NCBI RefSeq assembly: GCF_046630445.1
Contig: NC_092339.1
Span: forward strand, 53,157,001 to 53,221,000
Length of the DNA stretch: 64,000 nucleotides
Source of the DNA: Rutidosis leptorrhynchoides
Taxonomy: Eukaryota; Streptophyta; Magnoliopsida; Asterales; Asteraceae
Direction of reading: 5' to 3'
Of the stretch, positions 1 to 11,000 are shown one piece after another. The notes beneath the pieces were generated by a model. It searched no databases, was not told the origin of the DNA, and worked only from the letters and a program-made list of their open reading frames with translations. How positions within the stretch are numbered: position 1 is the first letter of the stretch; each line of letters begins with the position of its first letter. Made by a program: the position numbers and the translations under genes.

Positions 1-1321
1 TACGTGAAAATTGGTAACAAATCTATTCCAACCATAACTTAATCAACTTGTATTGTATATTATGTAATCTTGAGATACCATAGACACGTATACAATGTTT
101 CGACCTATCATGTCGACACATCTATATATATTTCGGAACAACCATAGACACTCTATATGTGAATGTTGGAGTTAGCTATACAGGGTTGAGGTTGATTCCA
201 AAATATATATAGTTTGAGTTGTGATCAATACTGAGATACATATACACTGGGTCGTGGATTGATTCAAGATAATATTTATCGATTTATTTCTGTACATCTA
301 ACTGTGGACAACTAGTTGTAGGTTACTAACGAGGACAGCTGACTTAATAAACTTAAAACATCAAAATATATTAAAAGTGTTGTAAATATATTTTGAATAT
401 ATTTTGATATATATGTATATATTGTTATAGGTTCGTGAATCAACCAGTGGCCAAGTCTTACTTCCCGACGAAGTAAAAATCTGTGAAAGTGAGTTATAGT
501 CCCACTTTTAAAATCTAATATTTTTGGGATGAGAATACATGCAGGTTTTATAAATGATTTACAAAATAGACACAAGTACGTGAAACTACATTCTATGGTT
601 GAATTATCGAAATCGAATATGCCCCTTTTTATTAAGTCTGGTAATCTAAGAATTAGGGAACAGACACCCTAATTGACGCGAATCCTAAAGATAGATCTAT
701 TGGGCCTAACAAACCCCATCCAAAGTACCGGATGCTTTAGTACTTCGAAATTTATATCATATCCGAAGGGTGTCCCGGAATGATGGGGATATTCTTATAT
801 ATGCATCTTGTTAATGTCGGTTACCAGGTGTTCACCATATGAATGATTTTTATCTCTATGTATGGGATGTGTATTGAAATATGAAATCTTGTGGTCTATT
901 ATTATGATTTGATATATAGGTTAAACCTATAACTCACCAACATTTTTGTTGACGTTTTAAGCATGTTTATTCTCAGGTGATTATTAAGAGCTTCCGCTGT
1001 CGCATACTTAAATAAGGACGAGATTTGGAGTCCATGCTTGTATGATATTGTGTAAAAACTGCATTCAAGAAACTTATTTTGTTGTAACATATTTGTATTG
1101 TAAACCATTATGTAATGGTCGTGTGTAAACAGGATATTTTAGATTATCATTATTTGATAATCTACGTAAAGCTTTTTAAAACCTTTATCTATGAAATAAA
1201 GGTTATGGTTTATTTTAAAAATGAATGCAGTCTTTGAAAAACGTCTCATATAGAGGTCAAAACCTCGCAACGAAATCAATTAATATGGAACGTTTTTAAT
1301 CAATAAGAACGGGACATTTCA
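1..1321 (+). repeat. 3' part of a Tekay-type LTR (plus-sense)
   Basis: This stretch is the inverted counterpart of 14533-14731 joined to 26103 through about 27225, which is the 5' LTR of element 1. It ends in ...GGGACATTTCA at 1321, directly against interrupted Athila pol coding sequence. An LTR reading this way ends on its 3' side here, so it is either the 3' LTR of a plus-strand element whose body lies left of the window, or a solo LTR. The candidate 5-bp target copy is GTTGG (1322-1326); its partner would be outside the window. It contains the conserved LTR blocks described under findings (about 689-701 and 921-998). Confidence 0.85.
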
Positions 1322-2201
1322 GTTGGCGTTGCACATACGTTTTATGACCTTCTTTCATAAGAATTTTATATGTGCAATACGAAGGACTTATTCCTTTAAT
1401 ATCATGAATCTTCCATGCAATGGCTGGTTTATGAGCTTTCAACACAGAAATGAGTTGTGATTTCTCATTTTCAGTAAGAGAAGACGATATTATTACAGGT
1501 AATTCAGATTCACCATGTAAATAAGCGTATTCCAAATGGTTTAGAAGTGGCTTTAACTCTAATTTCGGAGGTTCTTCTATCGATGATTTATATCGATATC
1601 TGTCTTCTTCTTTTAGCATTTGAATTTCTTCTGTTGTTGGTTCATATCCATTAGCTATAAGTGTAGCTAACATTTCAACTTCATCAATTGGTTCATTACC
1701 TTCTCCTAAAGAACATTCTCCTGTTCCTTGTAATTCTGGAAATTCTTCTAACAATTCTGCATGTGCATCTATAGTTTGAATATAATAACATGTATCATCT
1801 GCAGATTGCGGTTGTTGCATTGCTCTATCAACTGAAAAGGTAACACTCTCATCCTCTATACTTAGGGTCAGTTTCTTACCAAACACGTCTATCATTGCTT
1901 TATCCGTGTTTAAGAATGGTCTTCCTAATATAAGAGGAACTTGAGAATCTTCTTCCATGTCCAAAACAACAAAATCTACTGGAAATACTAAAGTACCAAC
2001 TTTAACTAGCATGTTCTCCATTATCCCTCTAGGATATTTTATTGATCTATCGGCTAGTTGTATGCTTATTCTGGTTGGTTTCAATTCTCCAAGGTCTAGT
2101 TTAGCGTATAGTGAATACGGCATTAGATTTATACTAGCACCTAAGTCTGCCAATGCTTCTATTGAACTAAGACTACCCAGAAAACATGGAATTGTGAAAC
2201 T
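1322..2201 (-). pseudogene. Athila protease and start of RT, truncated
   Basis: The reading frame is the same as the upstream gag frame and is separated from it by one in-frame TGA at 2202-2204, where related elements have a glycine codon. It shows the retropepsin-like region with DLGASINLMPYSL, then ILGRPFLNT, typical of Athila/Tat elements. It then enters the linker before reverse transcriptase (KTYVQRQ) and stops abruptly at the LTR end at 1321. No RT catalytic motif, RNase H or integrase remains in the window. The protein would be the aspartic protease that matures Gag-Pol. It is broken both by the stop and by the insertion. Confidence 0.85.
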
Positions 2202-4256
2202 TCATGGATCAGATAATTTTTTTGGTATCTTATTCAACAGCACTGCTGAACAATTAGCATTCATAGTAACAGCCGAGAGTTCTTCCATTTTCTTTCTATT
2301 TGAAATTAGATCTTTCAAGAATTTAGCATATCTAGGCATTCCTGAAATCACATCAATGAAAGGAAGATTTACATTTATCTGTTTAAACATATCCAAGAAT
2401 TTGGATTGCTCGGCTTCAAGTTTCTCTTTCTTCATTTTACTCGGGTAAGGAAGTGGTGGTTGGTATGGTTTAACATAAGGTTTAGCCTTAACTGTGTTAT
2501 CTTCATTAACCTTTTCAACTACCGGTTCTTTTTCCTTATCTTGATCAGGTTGTGGTTCTTGTGGAGTAGGAATAGCTTCATCAGAAGTTACAGGTATTTC
2601 AGGTGGTTTAAGTGTTGTACCACTTCTTGTGGTAATAGCTTTAGCTGTTTCATTCCAGGGGTTAGCATTTGTATCACTAGGTAGACTTCCCGGTTTTCTT
2701 TCACCTATTAACCTTGCTAGGTTACTTACTTCTTGTTCCAGAGTTTGAATAGAAGCTTGTTGATTTCTAAATGCTTGAGCATTTTGTTCATTGGTTTGTT
2801 TCTGAGATGTGAAAAACTGCGTTTGAGTTTCAACTAGCTTCGTCATCATATCTTCTAAATTCGGCTTTTTATCATTGGTTTGTTGTGGTGGTTTGTTTTG
2901 AAAATTAGGTCTTTGCTGATTGTAAGTATTATTGGATACTTGTTGATTGTTAGGACCTTGTTGGTTGTTGTATGGAATATTTCTGTTATAATTCTGGTTT
3001 TGATTGTAAATTGGTCTTGGCGGTTGATAATTATTCTGATAATTATTTCCAGGCCTTTGGTTTATGTATGAAATATTCTCTCTTTGTTCCATTGTTAATT
3101 CAATACTGAGACAATCTTTTGTCAAATGTGGTCCTCCACACTGCTCACAACTAATTCGTATTGTGTGAATATCCTTAGTTATCTTTTCCATTCGTCTCTC
3201 CACAGCATCTATCTTTGCGGAAATGGAATCTAAGTCATGGCTAGAATCGGCTGTAGCTGCTTTAGATGATCTAACGATATCTTTTTCTTGGTGCCACTCA
3301 TGTGAGTGGGAAGCAGTGTTATCAATAATTTTGTAAGCATCAGTTTCGGTTTTCTTCATAATAGAACCACCAGCTGCTATATCTATGTCTTTCCTTGTAG
3401 TGATGTCGCATCCTTGGTAGAATATTTGTACTATTTGACAGGTGTCTAAACCATGTTGTGGACATCCTCTTAATAACTTTCCATATCTTGTCCACGCCTC
3501 ATATAGAGTTTCATTTGGCTTCTGTGTGAACTTAACAATTTCTGCTTGAAGTCTTACGGCTTTAGATGCAGGAAAGAATTGTTTAAGAAATTTTTCAACT
3601 AAAACATCCCATGTATCAATCGCCCCTTCAGGTAACGATTCCAACCAATCTTTGGCTTCTCCCTTTAAAGTCCAGGGAAATAACATGAGATATATCTGTT
3701 CATCCTCCACTTCTCTTATTTTAAATAGTGTGCAGATCCTATTAAAGGTACGAAGATGTTCATTTGCATCTTCCTTCGGCGCACCACTAAATTGGCATTG
3801 ATTAGTCACCATGTGTAGAATTTGTCCTTTGATTTCATAATCTGGCGCATTAATGTCTGGATGAGTAATTGCGTGACCTTGGCCAGTGCGTTTAGCTCTC
3901 ATTCGGTCTTCCATACTTAAAGGTTCCAGATTCTCCATAATTGAATTTGTTGAATCGGAATCACTAGAGGATTCTGATTTAATGGTTCGTTCCTCAACAA
4001 TCTCTGTTTGAATGATTGGTGGTTCCGGAGGAAAGTTTAGTGGTTCAGGATCTATGAATCGTTCCTGAATATTCTCCGGATTCTCAATTGTGAGGTCGGG
4101 TTCAAAAAATGGATTATCAGAAATTTGAACTGGAGTACTTGGTCGACTGGATGACGATTCTAAAGAAAAATCAACGGCAGTAATATTTGCTAAATGTCTT
4201 GATCTAGTTACAGGTGGTGAACGTACAAAAGGTGGTGAACGTCTTGCTCGGTGCAT
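2202..4256 (-). CDS. Athila Gag capsid/nucleocapsid polyprotein
   Basis: A 684-residue ORF starting MHRARRSPPF. It has an acidic, serine-rich N-terminus and a retrotransposon Gag (capsid) domain around residues 150-300, with the WLESLPEGAI and KFLKQFFPASK region. A single zinc knuckle CEQCGGPHLTKDC follows near residue 370. Next comes a Q/N-rich tract (about 400-470) and a proline/lysine-rich tail. Gag packages element RNA in cytoplasmic particles. In intact relatives the frame runs on into protease; here a TGA at 2202-2204 ends it. The start is the first Met of the open frame, and no strong alternative was seen. The capsid part itself looks uninterrupted. Confidence 0.8.
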   Translation of the reverse strand: MHRARRSPPFVRSPPVTRSRHLANITAVDFSLESSSSRPSTPVQISDNPFFEPDLTIENPENIQERFIDPEPLNFPPEPPIIQTEIVEERTIKSESSSDSDSTNSIMENLEPLSMEDRMRAKRTGQGHAITHPDINAPDYEIKGQILHMVTNQCQFSGAPKEDANEHLRTFNRICTLFKIREVEDEQIYLMLFPWTLKGEAKDWLESLPEGAIDTWDVLVEKFLKQFFPASKAVRLQAEIVKFTQKPNETLYEAWTRYGKLLRGCPQHGLDTCQIVQIFYQGCDITTRKDIDIAAGGSIMKKTETDAYKIIDNTASHSHEWHQEKDIVRSSKAATADSSHDLDSISAKIDAVERRMEKITKDIHTIRISCEQCGGPHLTKDCLSIELTMEQRENISYINQRPGNNYQNNYQPPRPIYNQNQNYNRNIPYNNQQGPNNQQVSNNTYNQQRPNFQNKPPQQTNDKKPNLEDMMTKLVETQTQFFTSQKQTNEQNAQAFRNQQASIQTLEQEVSNLARLIGERKPGSLPSDTNANPWNETAKAITTRSGTTLKPPEIPVTSDEAIPTPQEPQPDQDKEKEPVVEKVNEDNTVKAKPYVKPYQPPLPYPSKMKKEKLEAEQSKFLDMFKQINVNLPFIDVISGMPRYAKFLKDLISNRKKMEELSAVTMNANCSAVLLNKIPKKLSDP

Positions 4257-5620
4257 TCACTGAATATCCTATTAGTTTTTAAAAGGAAAGAAAAATTATA
4301 ATAAGTTATCCAATCAATAGACTTTTCTGATTTTGCCCACGTTTCGAATAGCCAAAAGATGCAGCAGAGGGGCAGGATTCGTTTGGTCTCAATATAATTG
4401 AGGACTGTTTGGCTCCAATAACCCGGTCCACGTACAAATCCAACTATTACTACGAACCAGAAAATTTTGATGTCTATCAATTTAACCACTTAAAATAAAT
4501 TTTCGTAATTTTAAGAAATTTAGATAAGAAGTAGATAAAAATCTATGTCCTAAAACTAGAATAGCGAGAAATAAGAAAGAAAAAGAGTTCGTCGAAAAAG
4601 GTCGAAAAAGAAAAATAGTTGAAAAATAAAAGGTGATGGAAAAATAAAAGAAACTTATAAAACTTAAAAATACTTGACTAACCTAACCTTATTACTACAA
4701 CTAACTTAAAATTATAATCGCAAATTGAGATTACTAATTGGAATGATAATTGATACATAGGTATAAGTCGTCTAAAAATATTAAAGCTTACAGGAAAAAC
4801 TATATCCCAAATGGAAATAACTTAAAAAAAAAACTAAAACTTAAAAAGGCGTCGCAAAATTCTAAAGCACCTAAATCTTAGTCTAAAGAAAAAGCACTTA
4901 AGGAATTTTACGGCAAAGCCTAAAAATCTAGAAATAAAAATAACTATGGCAAAAACTAAGTTTAAAACTAAATATGAGCTAAAAATACAAATATTACGCT
5001 AAAACGATTAAAAAGGGATAAAATATAAAAATATACAAAAAGTTGTAAAAAGTACAATTTTTTTATAAAAATATTATTTTTATATTATTTTATAAAAGTA
5101 TTAATTTAAATATATAAATAAAACTAATTAAAACTTAATATAACTAAATGATTAAAATTAAATATTAATTTAATTAAAACCTAAATCTTAATTAGTTAAT
5201 AATAATAATTATTACTCCGTATTAAATGCGATTAGGGTTTCTGGCAGGCGTGTCAGAAAAAGCTCCGCGAGTTGCGGTATTCGAAGCAGCAAACCCCGCG
5301 AGTCGCGGGGTTCCAGAATTCAACTGACAGGTTATTTAATATTCGACGCGTTTTTCTTTTTTTTATTTTTTTTTTATTTTCTGTTTTTTAATTTTCTGTT
5401 TTATAATCTAAAATTTATATATAATAAAAACTTATATTTTTACAACTAAAGATACTTTATAAAACTTAAATATTTAAAAAAATCTTAAAAATACTTATAT
5501 TTTTGTTTTTCTTTTTATATTTTCGAATATTTAAAAAGTATTTTTATAAAAACGAATTTTAATAAAAGTAAACTAAATTTTTTTTTATATTAGCGTTGCG
5601 CTTTCGGCGTTTAAGAGTTT
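4257..5620 (-). other. Athila 5' leader between primer site and gag
   Basis: About 1.36 kb of A/T-rich sequence with no convincing ORF, lying between the primer binding site and the gag start. A GC-rich island at about 5239-5335 stands out and holds two CCGCGA-type palindromes. Such a long untranslated leader fits Athila elements. Confidence 0.7.
5263..5312. repeat. GC-rich palindrome pair in the Athila leader
   Basis: A degenerate copy CTCCGCGAGTTGCGG lies at 5263-5277. A perfect palindrome lies at 5292-5312, with 10-nt arms AACCCCGCGA and TCGCGGGGTT around a central G. The CCGCGA cores start at 5265 and 5296, 31 nt apart. A homologous pair occurs in the 5' LTR at 7114-7163. Confidence 0.9.
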
Positions 5621-5637
5621 CCCCGGCAGCGGCGCCA
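5621..5637 (-). other. Athila primer binding site (tRNA-Asp type)
   Basis: On the minus strand it reads TGGCGCCGCTGCCGGGG, a close match to the tRNA-Asp 3' end used by Athila/Tat elements. It lies 9 nt inside the LTR edge at 5647. It fixes the element's orientation and the LTR boundary. Confidence 0.85.
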
Positions 5638-7085
5638 AAAATAACTTGATGTTTTAGCAAAGGGGTATAAAAATACTATTAAATTTAGCAAGAAAATACT
5701 ATTAAATACGATACAATTTTACACAAGATATTTATTTATTTATTTATTGAATAGATATACTTAAACCTTGCTACAACACTTATAGGCAGTGTACCTAATC
5801 GTACAGTAGTGTAGTTTTTAGTAAGTCCGGTTCGTTCCACAGGGAATCTTTTTAAACAAAGCTTAACGCTATATTAGTTTACTTTTATAAAAATACAAAT
5901 ATATATATAAGTAATATTATTATTATAAAGGGGGGTTTTTACCGTTTAATGACCGGTTTGTCGATTTTAAAACTTTAGTCGCAGTTAAAACCAAATGTAA
6001 AATAATAAATAAATACAAGACTTAATTTAAAGCGTAAAGTAAATAATGAAATTGCGATTAATAAAAGTGCGATAAAATAAACTTGCGATAATTAAAAAGT
6101 ACGATAATTAAAAGTGCAATTAAATACAATAACAATAAATAAAAATGCGATAATTAGAAGTGCAATTAAATATAAAATAAAGGAAATTAAATATGAAATA
6201 AAAGAATTATGCTTATTTAAACTTCCGTAATCATGATGTTTGACATGTTGATTTTAGTTTTATGCCCATGGGTTAATTGTCCTTTGTCCTGGATTTTTTA
6301 ATATGTCCATACGGATTTTGTCCATAATAGTCCATCAGTCATAAATATAAAGAGCGAAAGCCTTCGTCAAATTATTCTTATTCCCGAAGTCAAATATTCC
6401 AACTAATTGGGGATTCGAATTGTAACAAGGTTTTAATACTTTGTTTAATGAATACACCAGGTTATCGACTGCGTGTAAACCAAGGTTTTACTACTTTGTT
6501 AACAATTACACCAATTACCCTTGAATGTAATTCACCCCTGTTTCAACAAGTCTATTAACTATTAATCCAGTTCCGTATCCGGTAAAATGAATAATTATTG
6601 GTATTTATAGATATCCCGCCCACCGTACCCAGTCAAGCGTATGTGGTTATATATAAATACGTCAAATTATAAGTTTGTATATTAAATTAACAAGGTATTG
6701 TTTAGTTAATATAAAACCCATTAATAGCCCATAGTCTAATTTCCACAAGTGTCGTTCTTTTGTCCAAACCCCAATTATGGTACAAAGCCCAATTACCCAA
6801 TTTCAGTAATTAGCCCAACATCATGATTACTTCGGATTAAATAAGCATAATAATAACTTAGCTACGAGACATTAAATTAAAAAGGTTGAACATAACTTAC
6901 AATGATTAAAAATAGCGTAGCGTTACACGGACAGAATTTCGACTTACACCCTTACAATATTCGCTAACATACCCTTATTACTAGAATTGAAAATTAAAAT
7001 TAAAATTAAAATATAAATTATATATATAATACGTTTATGAGAGAAGAAGAAAAAGGATGATTTTTGCGATCAGAATTCGGTTGGC

Positions 7086-7091
7086 TTTATA
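7086..7091 (-). promoter_or_regulatory. TATA box of the Athila LTR promoter
   Basis: Minus-strand TATAAA in the context CCCTATAAAGCC. It lies about 540 nt from the sense start of the LTR and just downstream (in sense) of the two GC-rich palindromes, consistent with an LTR promoter. No transcript evidence is available. Confidence 0.5.
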
Positions 7092-7113
7092 GGGATTTTC
7101 AGAAATTGGGGCT

Positions 7114-7163
7114 CCGCGACTCGCGGCCCTTTTGGCCTTCAAACTCCGCGAGTCGCGGAGTTT
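7114..7163. repeat. GC-rich palindrome pair upstream of the Athila LTR TATA box
   Basis: CCGCGACTCGCGG lies at 7114-7126. A perfect 23-nt palindrome lies at 7141-7163, with 11-nt arms AAACTCCGCGA and TCGCGGAGTTT around a G. Core starts are 32 nt apart. The surrounding LTR is A/T-rich, so the island is conspicuous. It lies immediately 5' (sense) of the TATA box and matches the leader pair at 5263-5312. Confidence 0.9.
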
Positions 7164-7628
7164 GCTTTTACAGCTCACACGAGTTTAGCTCTTTGTTTAC
7201 CGACGGTTTTAAATATTTATATAATATATAAATAATTATAAGAATTATTTAAATATTATATTATATTTATGTGCATAGTTGACTTGTAATTTTTAGTCCG
7301 TTGCGTCGAGCGTTGAGAGTTGACTCTGGTCCCGGTTCCGGATTTTCGAACGTCCTTGCGTACAATTTAATATTTTGTACTTTGCGTTTTGAATCTTGTA
7401 CTCTTGTAATTTCGAGACGTTTCTTATCAATAATTGGAACCTCTTTGATTGTCTTCTGTACTTTTGAGCTTTTTGGTCATTTGCGTGTTCAATTCGTCGA
7501 ATCTGTCTTTTGTCTTCACCTTTTATTATTTAAACGAATATCACTTGTAAATAGAACAATTTCAACTAAAAGCTTGTCTTTCTTGAGGAATAATGCTATG
7601 AAATATATGTTCGTTTTTAGCATTATCA

Positions 7629-8008
7629 AATATCTCTTAATATGATATATATACATTAAATGTCTTTACAACGATAATCGTTACATATATGTCTCGTTTA
7701 AAAATCATTAAGTTAGTAGTCTTGTTTTTACATATGTAGTTCATTGTTAATATACTTAATGATATGTTTACTTATCATAGTATCATGTTAACTATATATA
7801 TATCCATATATATGTCATCATATAGTTTTTACAAGTTTTAACGTTCGTGAATCACCGGTCAACTTGGGTGGTCAATTGTCTATATGAAACATATTTTAAT
7901 TAATCAAGTCTTAACAAGTTTGATTGCTTAACATGTTGGAAACATTTAATTATGTAAATATCAATCTCAATTAATATATATAAACATGGAAAATTTTGGG
8001 TCACTACA
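7629..8008 (-). repeat. 3' LTR of element 1, terminal 380 bp only
   Basis: It matches 28774-29262, the end of element 1's 5' LTR, with about five visible substitutions. The main difference is the TA array, about 11 bp here versus 119 bp there. It ends ...GGTCACTACA at 8008 next to the polypurine tract. The rest of this LTR was displaced leftwards by the Athila insertion at 7628/7629. Confidence 0.85.
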
Positions 8009-8023
8009 GTACCTACCCGTTAA
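8009..8023 (-). other. Element 1 3' polypurine tract
   Basis: Minus-strand TTAACGGGTAGGTAC, directly abutting the 3' LTR at 8008. This is the expected position for the plus-strand DNA primer. An identical 15-mer occurs at 12754-12768. Confidence 0.75.
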
Positions 8024-8043
8024 ATAAATTTCGTCCCGAAATT

Positions 8044-11000
8044 TTAAGCTGTTGAAGGTGTTGACGAATCTTCTGGAAATAGATGCGGGTATTTCTTCTT
8101 CATCTGATCTTCATGCTCCCAGGTGAACTCGGGTCCTCTACGAGCATTCCATCGAACCTTAACAATTGGTATCTTGTTTTGCTTAAGTCTTTTAACCTCA
8201 TGATCCATTATTTCGACGGGTTCTTCGATGAATTGAAGTTTTTCGTTGATTTGAATTTCATCTAACGGAATAGTGAGATCTTCTTTAGCAAAACATTTCT
8301 TCAAATTCGAGACGTGGAAAGTGTTATGTACAGCCGCGAGTTGTTGAGGTAACTCAAGTCGGTAAGCTACTGGTCCGACACGATCAATAATCTTGAATGG
8401 TCCAATATACCTTGGATTTAATTTCCCTCATTTACCAAATCGAACAACGCCTTTCCAAGGTGCAACTTTAAGCATGACTATCTCTCCAATTTCAAATTCT
8501 ATATCTTTTCTTTTAATGTCAGCGTAGCTCTTTTGTCGACTTTGGGCGGTTTTCAACCGTTGTTGAATTCGGATGATCTTCTCGGTAGTTTCTTGTATAA
8601 TCTCCGGACCCGTAATCTGTCTATCCCCCACTTCACTCCAACAAATCGGAGACCTGCACTTTCTACCATAAAGTACTTCAAACGGCGCCATCTCAATGCT
8701 TGAATGGTAGCTGTTGTTGTAGGAAAATTCTGCTAACGGTAGATGTCGATCCCAACTGTTTCCGAAATCAATAACACATGCTCGTAGCATGTCTTCAAGC
8801 GTTTGTATCGTCCTTTCGCTCTGCCCATCAGTTTGTGGATGATAGGCAGTACTCATGTCTAGACGAGTTCCTAATGCTTGCTGTAATGTCTGCCAGAATC
8901 TTGAAATAAATCTGCCATCCCTATCAGAGATAATAGAGATTGGTATTCCATGTCTGGAGATGACTTCCTTCAAATACAGTCGTGCTAACTTCTCCATCTT
9001 GTCATCTTCTCTTATTGGCAGGAAGTGTGCTGATTTGGTGAGACGATCAACTATTACCCAAATAGTATCAAAACCACTTGCAGTCCTTGGCAATTTAGTG
9101 ATGAAATCCATGGTAATGTTTTCCCATTTCCATTCCGGGATTTCGGGTTGTTGAAGTAGACCTGATGGTTTCTGATGCTCAGCTTTGACCTTAGAACACG
9201 TCAAACATTCTCCTACGTATTTAGCAACATCGGCTTTCATACCCGGCCACCAAAAATGTTTCTTAAGATCCTTGTACATCTTCCCCGTTCCAGGATGTAT
9301 TGAGTATCTGGTTTTATGAGCTTCTCTAAGTACCATTTCTCTCATATCTCCAAATTTTGGTACCCAAATTCTTTCAGCCCTATACCGGGTTCCGTCTTCC
9401 CGAATATTAAGATGCTTCTCCGATCCTTTGGGTATTTCATCCTTTAAATTTCCCTCTTTTAAAACTCCTTGTTGCGCCTCCTTTATTTGAGTAGTAAGGT
9501 TAGTGTGAATCATTATATTCATAGATTTTACTCGAATGGGTTCTCTGTCCTTTCTGCTCAAGGCATCGGCTACCACATTTGCCTTCCCCGGGTGGTAACG
9601 AATCTCAAAGTCGTAATCATTCAACAATTCAATCCACCTACGCTGCCTCATATTCAGTTGTTTCTGATTAAATATGTGTTGAAGACTTTTGTGGTCGGTA
9701 TATATAATACTTTTGACCCCATATAAGTAGTGCCTCCAAGTCTTTAATGAAAAAACAACCGCGCCTAATTCTAAATCATGCGTCGTATAATTTTGTTCGT
9801 GAATCTTCAATTGTCTAGACGCATAAGCAATCACCTTCGTTCGTTGCATTAATACACAACCGAGACCTTGCTTTGATGCGTCACAATAAATCACAAAATC
9901 ATCATTCCCTTCAGGCAATGACAATATAGGTGCCGTAGTTAGCTTTTTCTTCAATAACTGAAATGCTTTCTCTTGTTCATCATTCCATTCAAATTTCTTC
10001 CCTTTATGCGTTAATGCAGTCAAGGGTTTTGCTATTCTGGAAAAGTCTTGGATGAACCTTCTGTAGTAACCAGCTAGTCCTAAAAACTGGCGTATGTGTT
10101 TCGGAGTTTTCGGGGTTTCCCACTTTTCAACAGTTTCTATCTTTGCCGGATCCACCTTAATACCTTTTTTGTTCACTATGTGACCGAGGAATTGAACTTC
10201 TTCCAACCAAAATGCACACTTTGAAAATTTAGCGTACAATTCTTCCTTCCTCAATACTTCTAACACCTTTCTCAAATGTTCACCGTGTTCTTGGTCATTC
10301 TTTGAGTAAATAAGTATGTCATCAATGAAAACAATGACAAACTTGTTAAGGTATGGTCCACACACTCGGTTCATAAGGTCCATGAACACAGCTGGTGCAT
10401 TAGTTAAACCAAACGGCATGACCATAAACTCGTAATGACCGTAACGTGTTCTGAAAGCAGTCTTTGGAATATCATCTTCTTTCACCCGCATTTGATGATA
10501 CCCGGAACGTAAGTCAATCTTTGAATAAACAGACGAGCCTTGTAGTTGATCAAATAAGTCGTCGATTCTCGGTAGTGGGTAGCGGTTCTTGATGGTAAGT
10601 TTGTTCAACTCTCGGTAGTCGATACACAACCTGAATGTACCATCTTTCTTCTTGACAAACAAAACAGGAGCTCCCCACGGTGATGTGCTTGGTCGAATGA
10701 AACCACGCTCTAAAATTTCTTGTAATTGGCTTTGCAGTTCTTTCATCTCGCTGGGTGCAAGTCTGTAAGGAGCACGAGCTATTGGTGCAGCTCCTGGTAC
10801 AAGATCTATTTGAAATTCAACGGATCGATGTGGGGGTAATCCCGGTAATTCTTTCGGAAATACATCGGGAAATTCTTTTGCGACGGGAACATCATTGATG
10901 ATCTTTTCTTCAGTTTGTACTTTCTCGACGTGTGCTAGAACAGCATAGCAACCTTTTCTTATTAGTTTTTGTGCCTTCAAATTACTAATAAGATGTAGCT

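Larger units (their letters stand above)
1322..7628 (-). mobile_element. Athila-type Ty3/gypsy element, 3' part missing
   Basis: The order on the minus strand is 5' LTR (7628-5647), primer site, 1.4-kb leader, gag, protease, then the start of reverse transcriptase, where the plus-oriented LTR ending at 1321 interrupts it. The Athila assignment rests on the protease segment with DLGASINLMP and LGRPFL, the tRNA-Asp-type primer site and LTR termini TGAT...ATCA. The right end abuts 7629, where sequence matching the element 1 LTR starts in mid-LTR (compare 28774). The element therefore inserted into the 3' LTR of element 1. The candidate target copy on this side is AATAT (7629-7633). The missing 3' half presumably lies left of the window. 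Confidence 0.85.
5647..7628 (-). repeat. Athila 5' LTR
   Basis: A 1982-bp LTR bounded by TGAT (5647) and ATCA (7628) on the plus strand. Minus-strand sense begins TGATAATGCTAAAAACG. It holds a TATA box and a GC-rich palindrome pair (see separate entries). The partner 3' LTR is outside the window, so the boundaries rest on the primer site, the TG...CA ends and the junction with element 1 LTR sequence at 7629. No protein-coding content is supported here. Confidence 0.8.
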
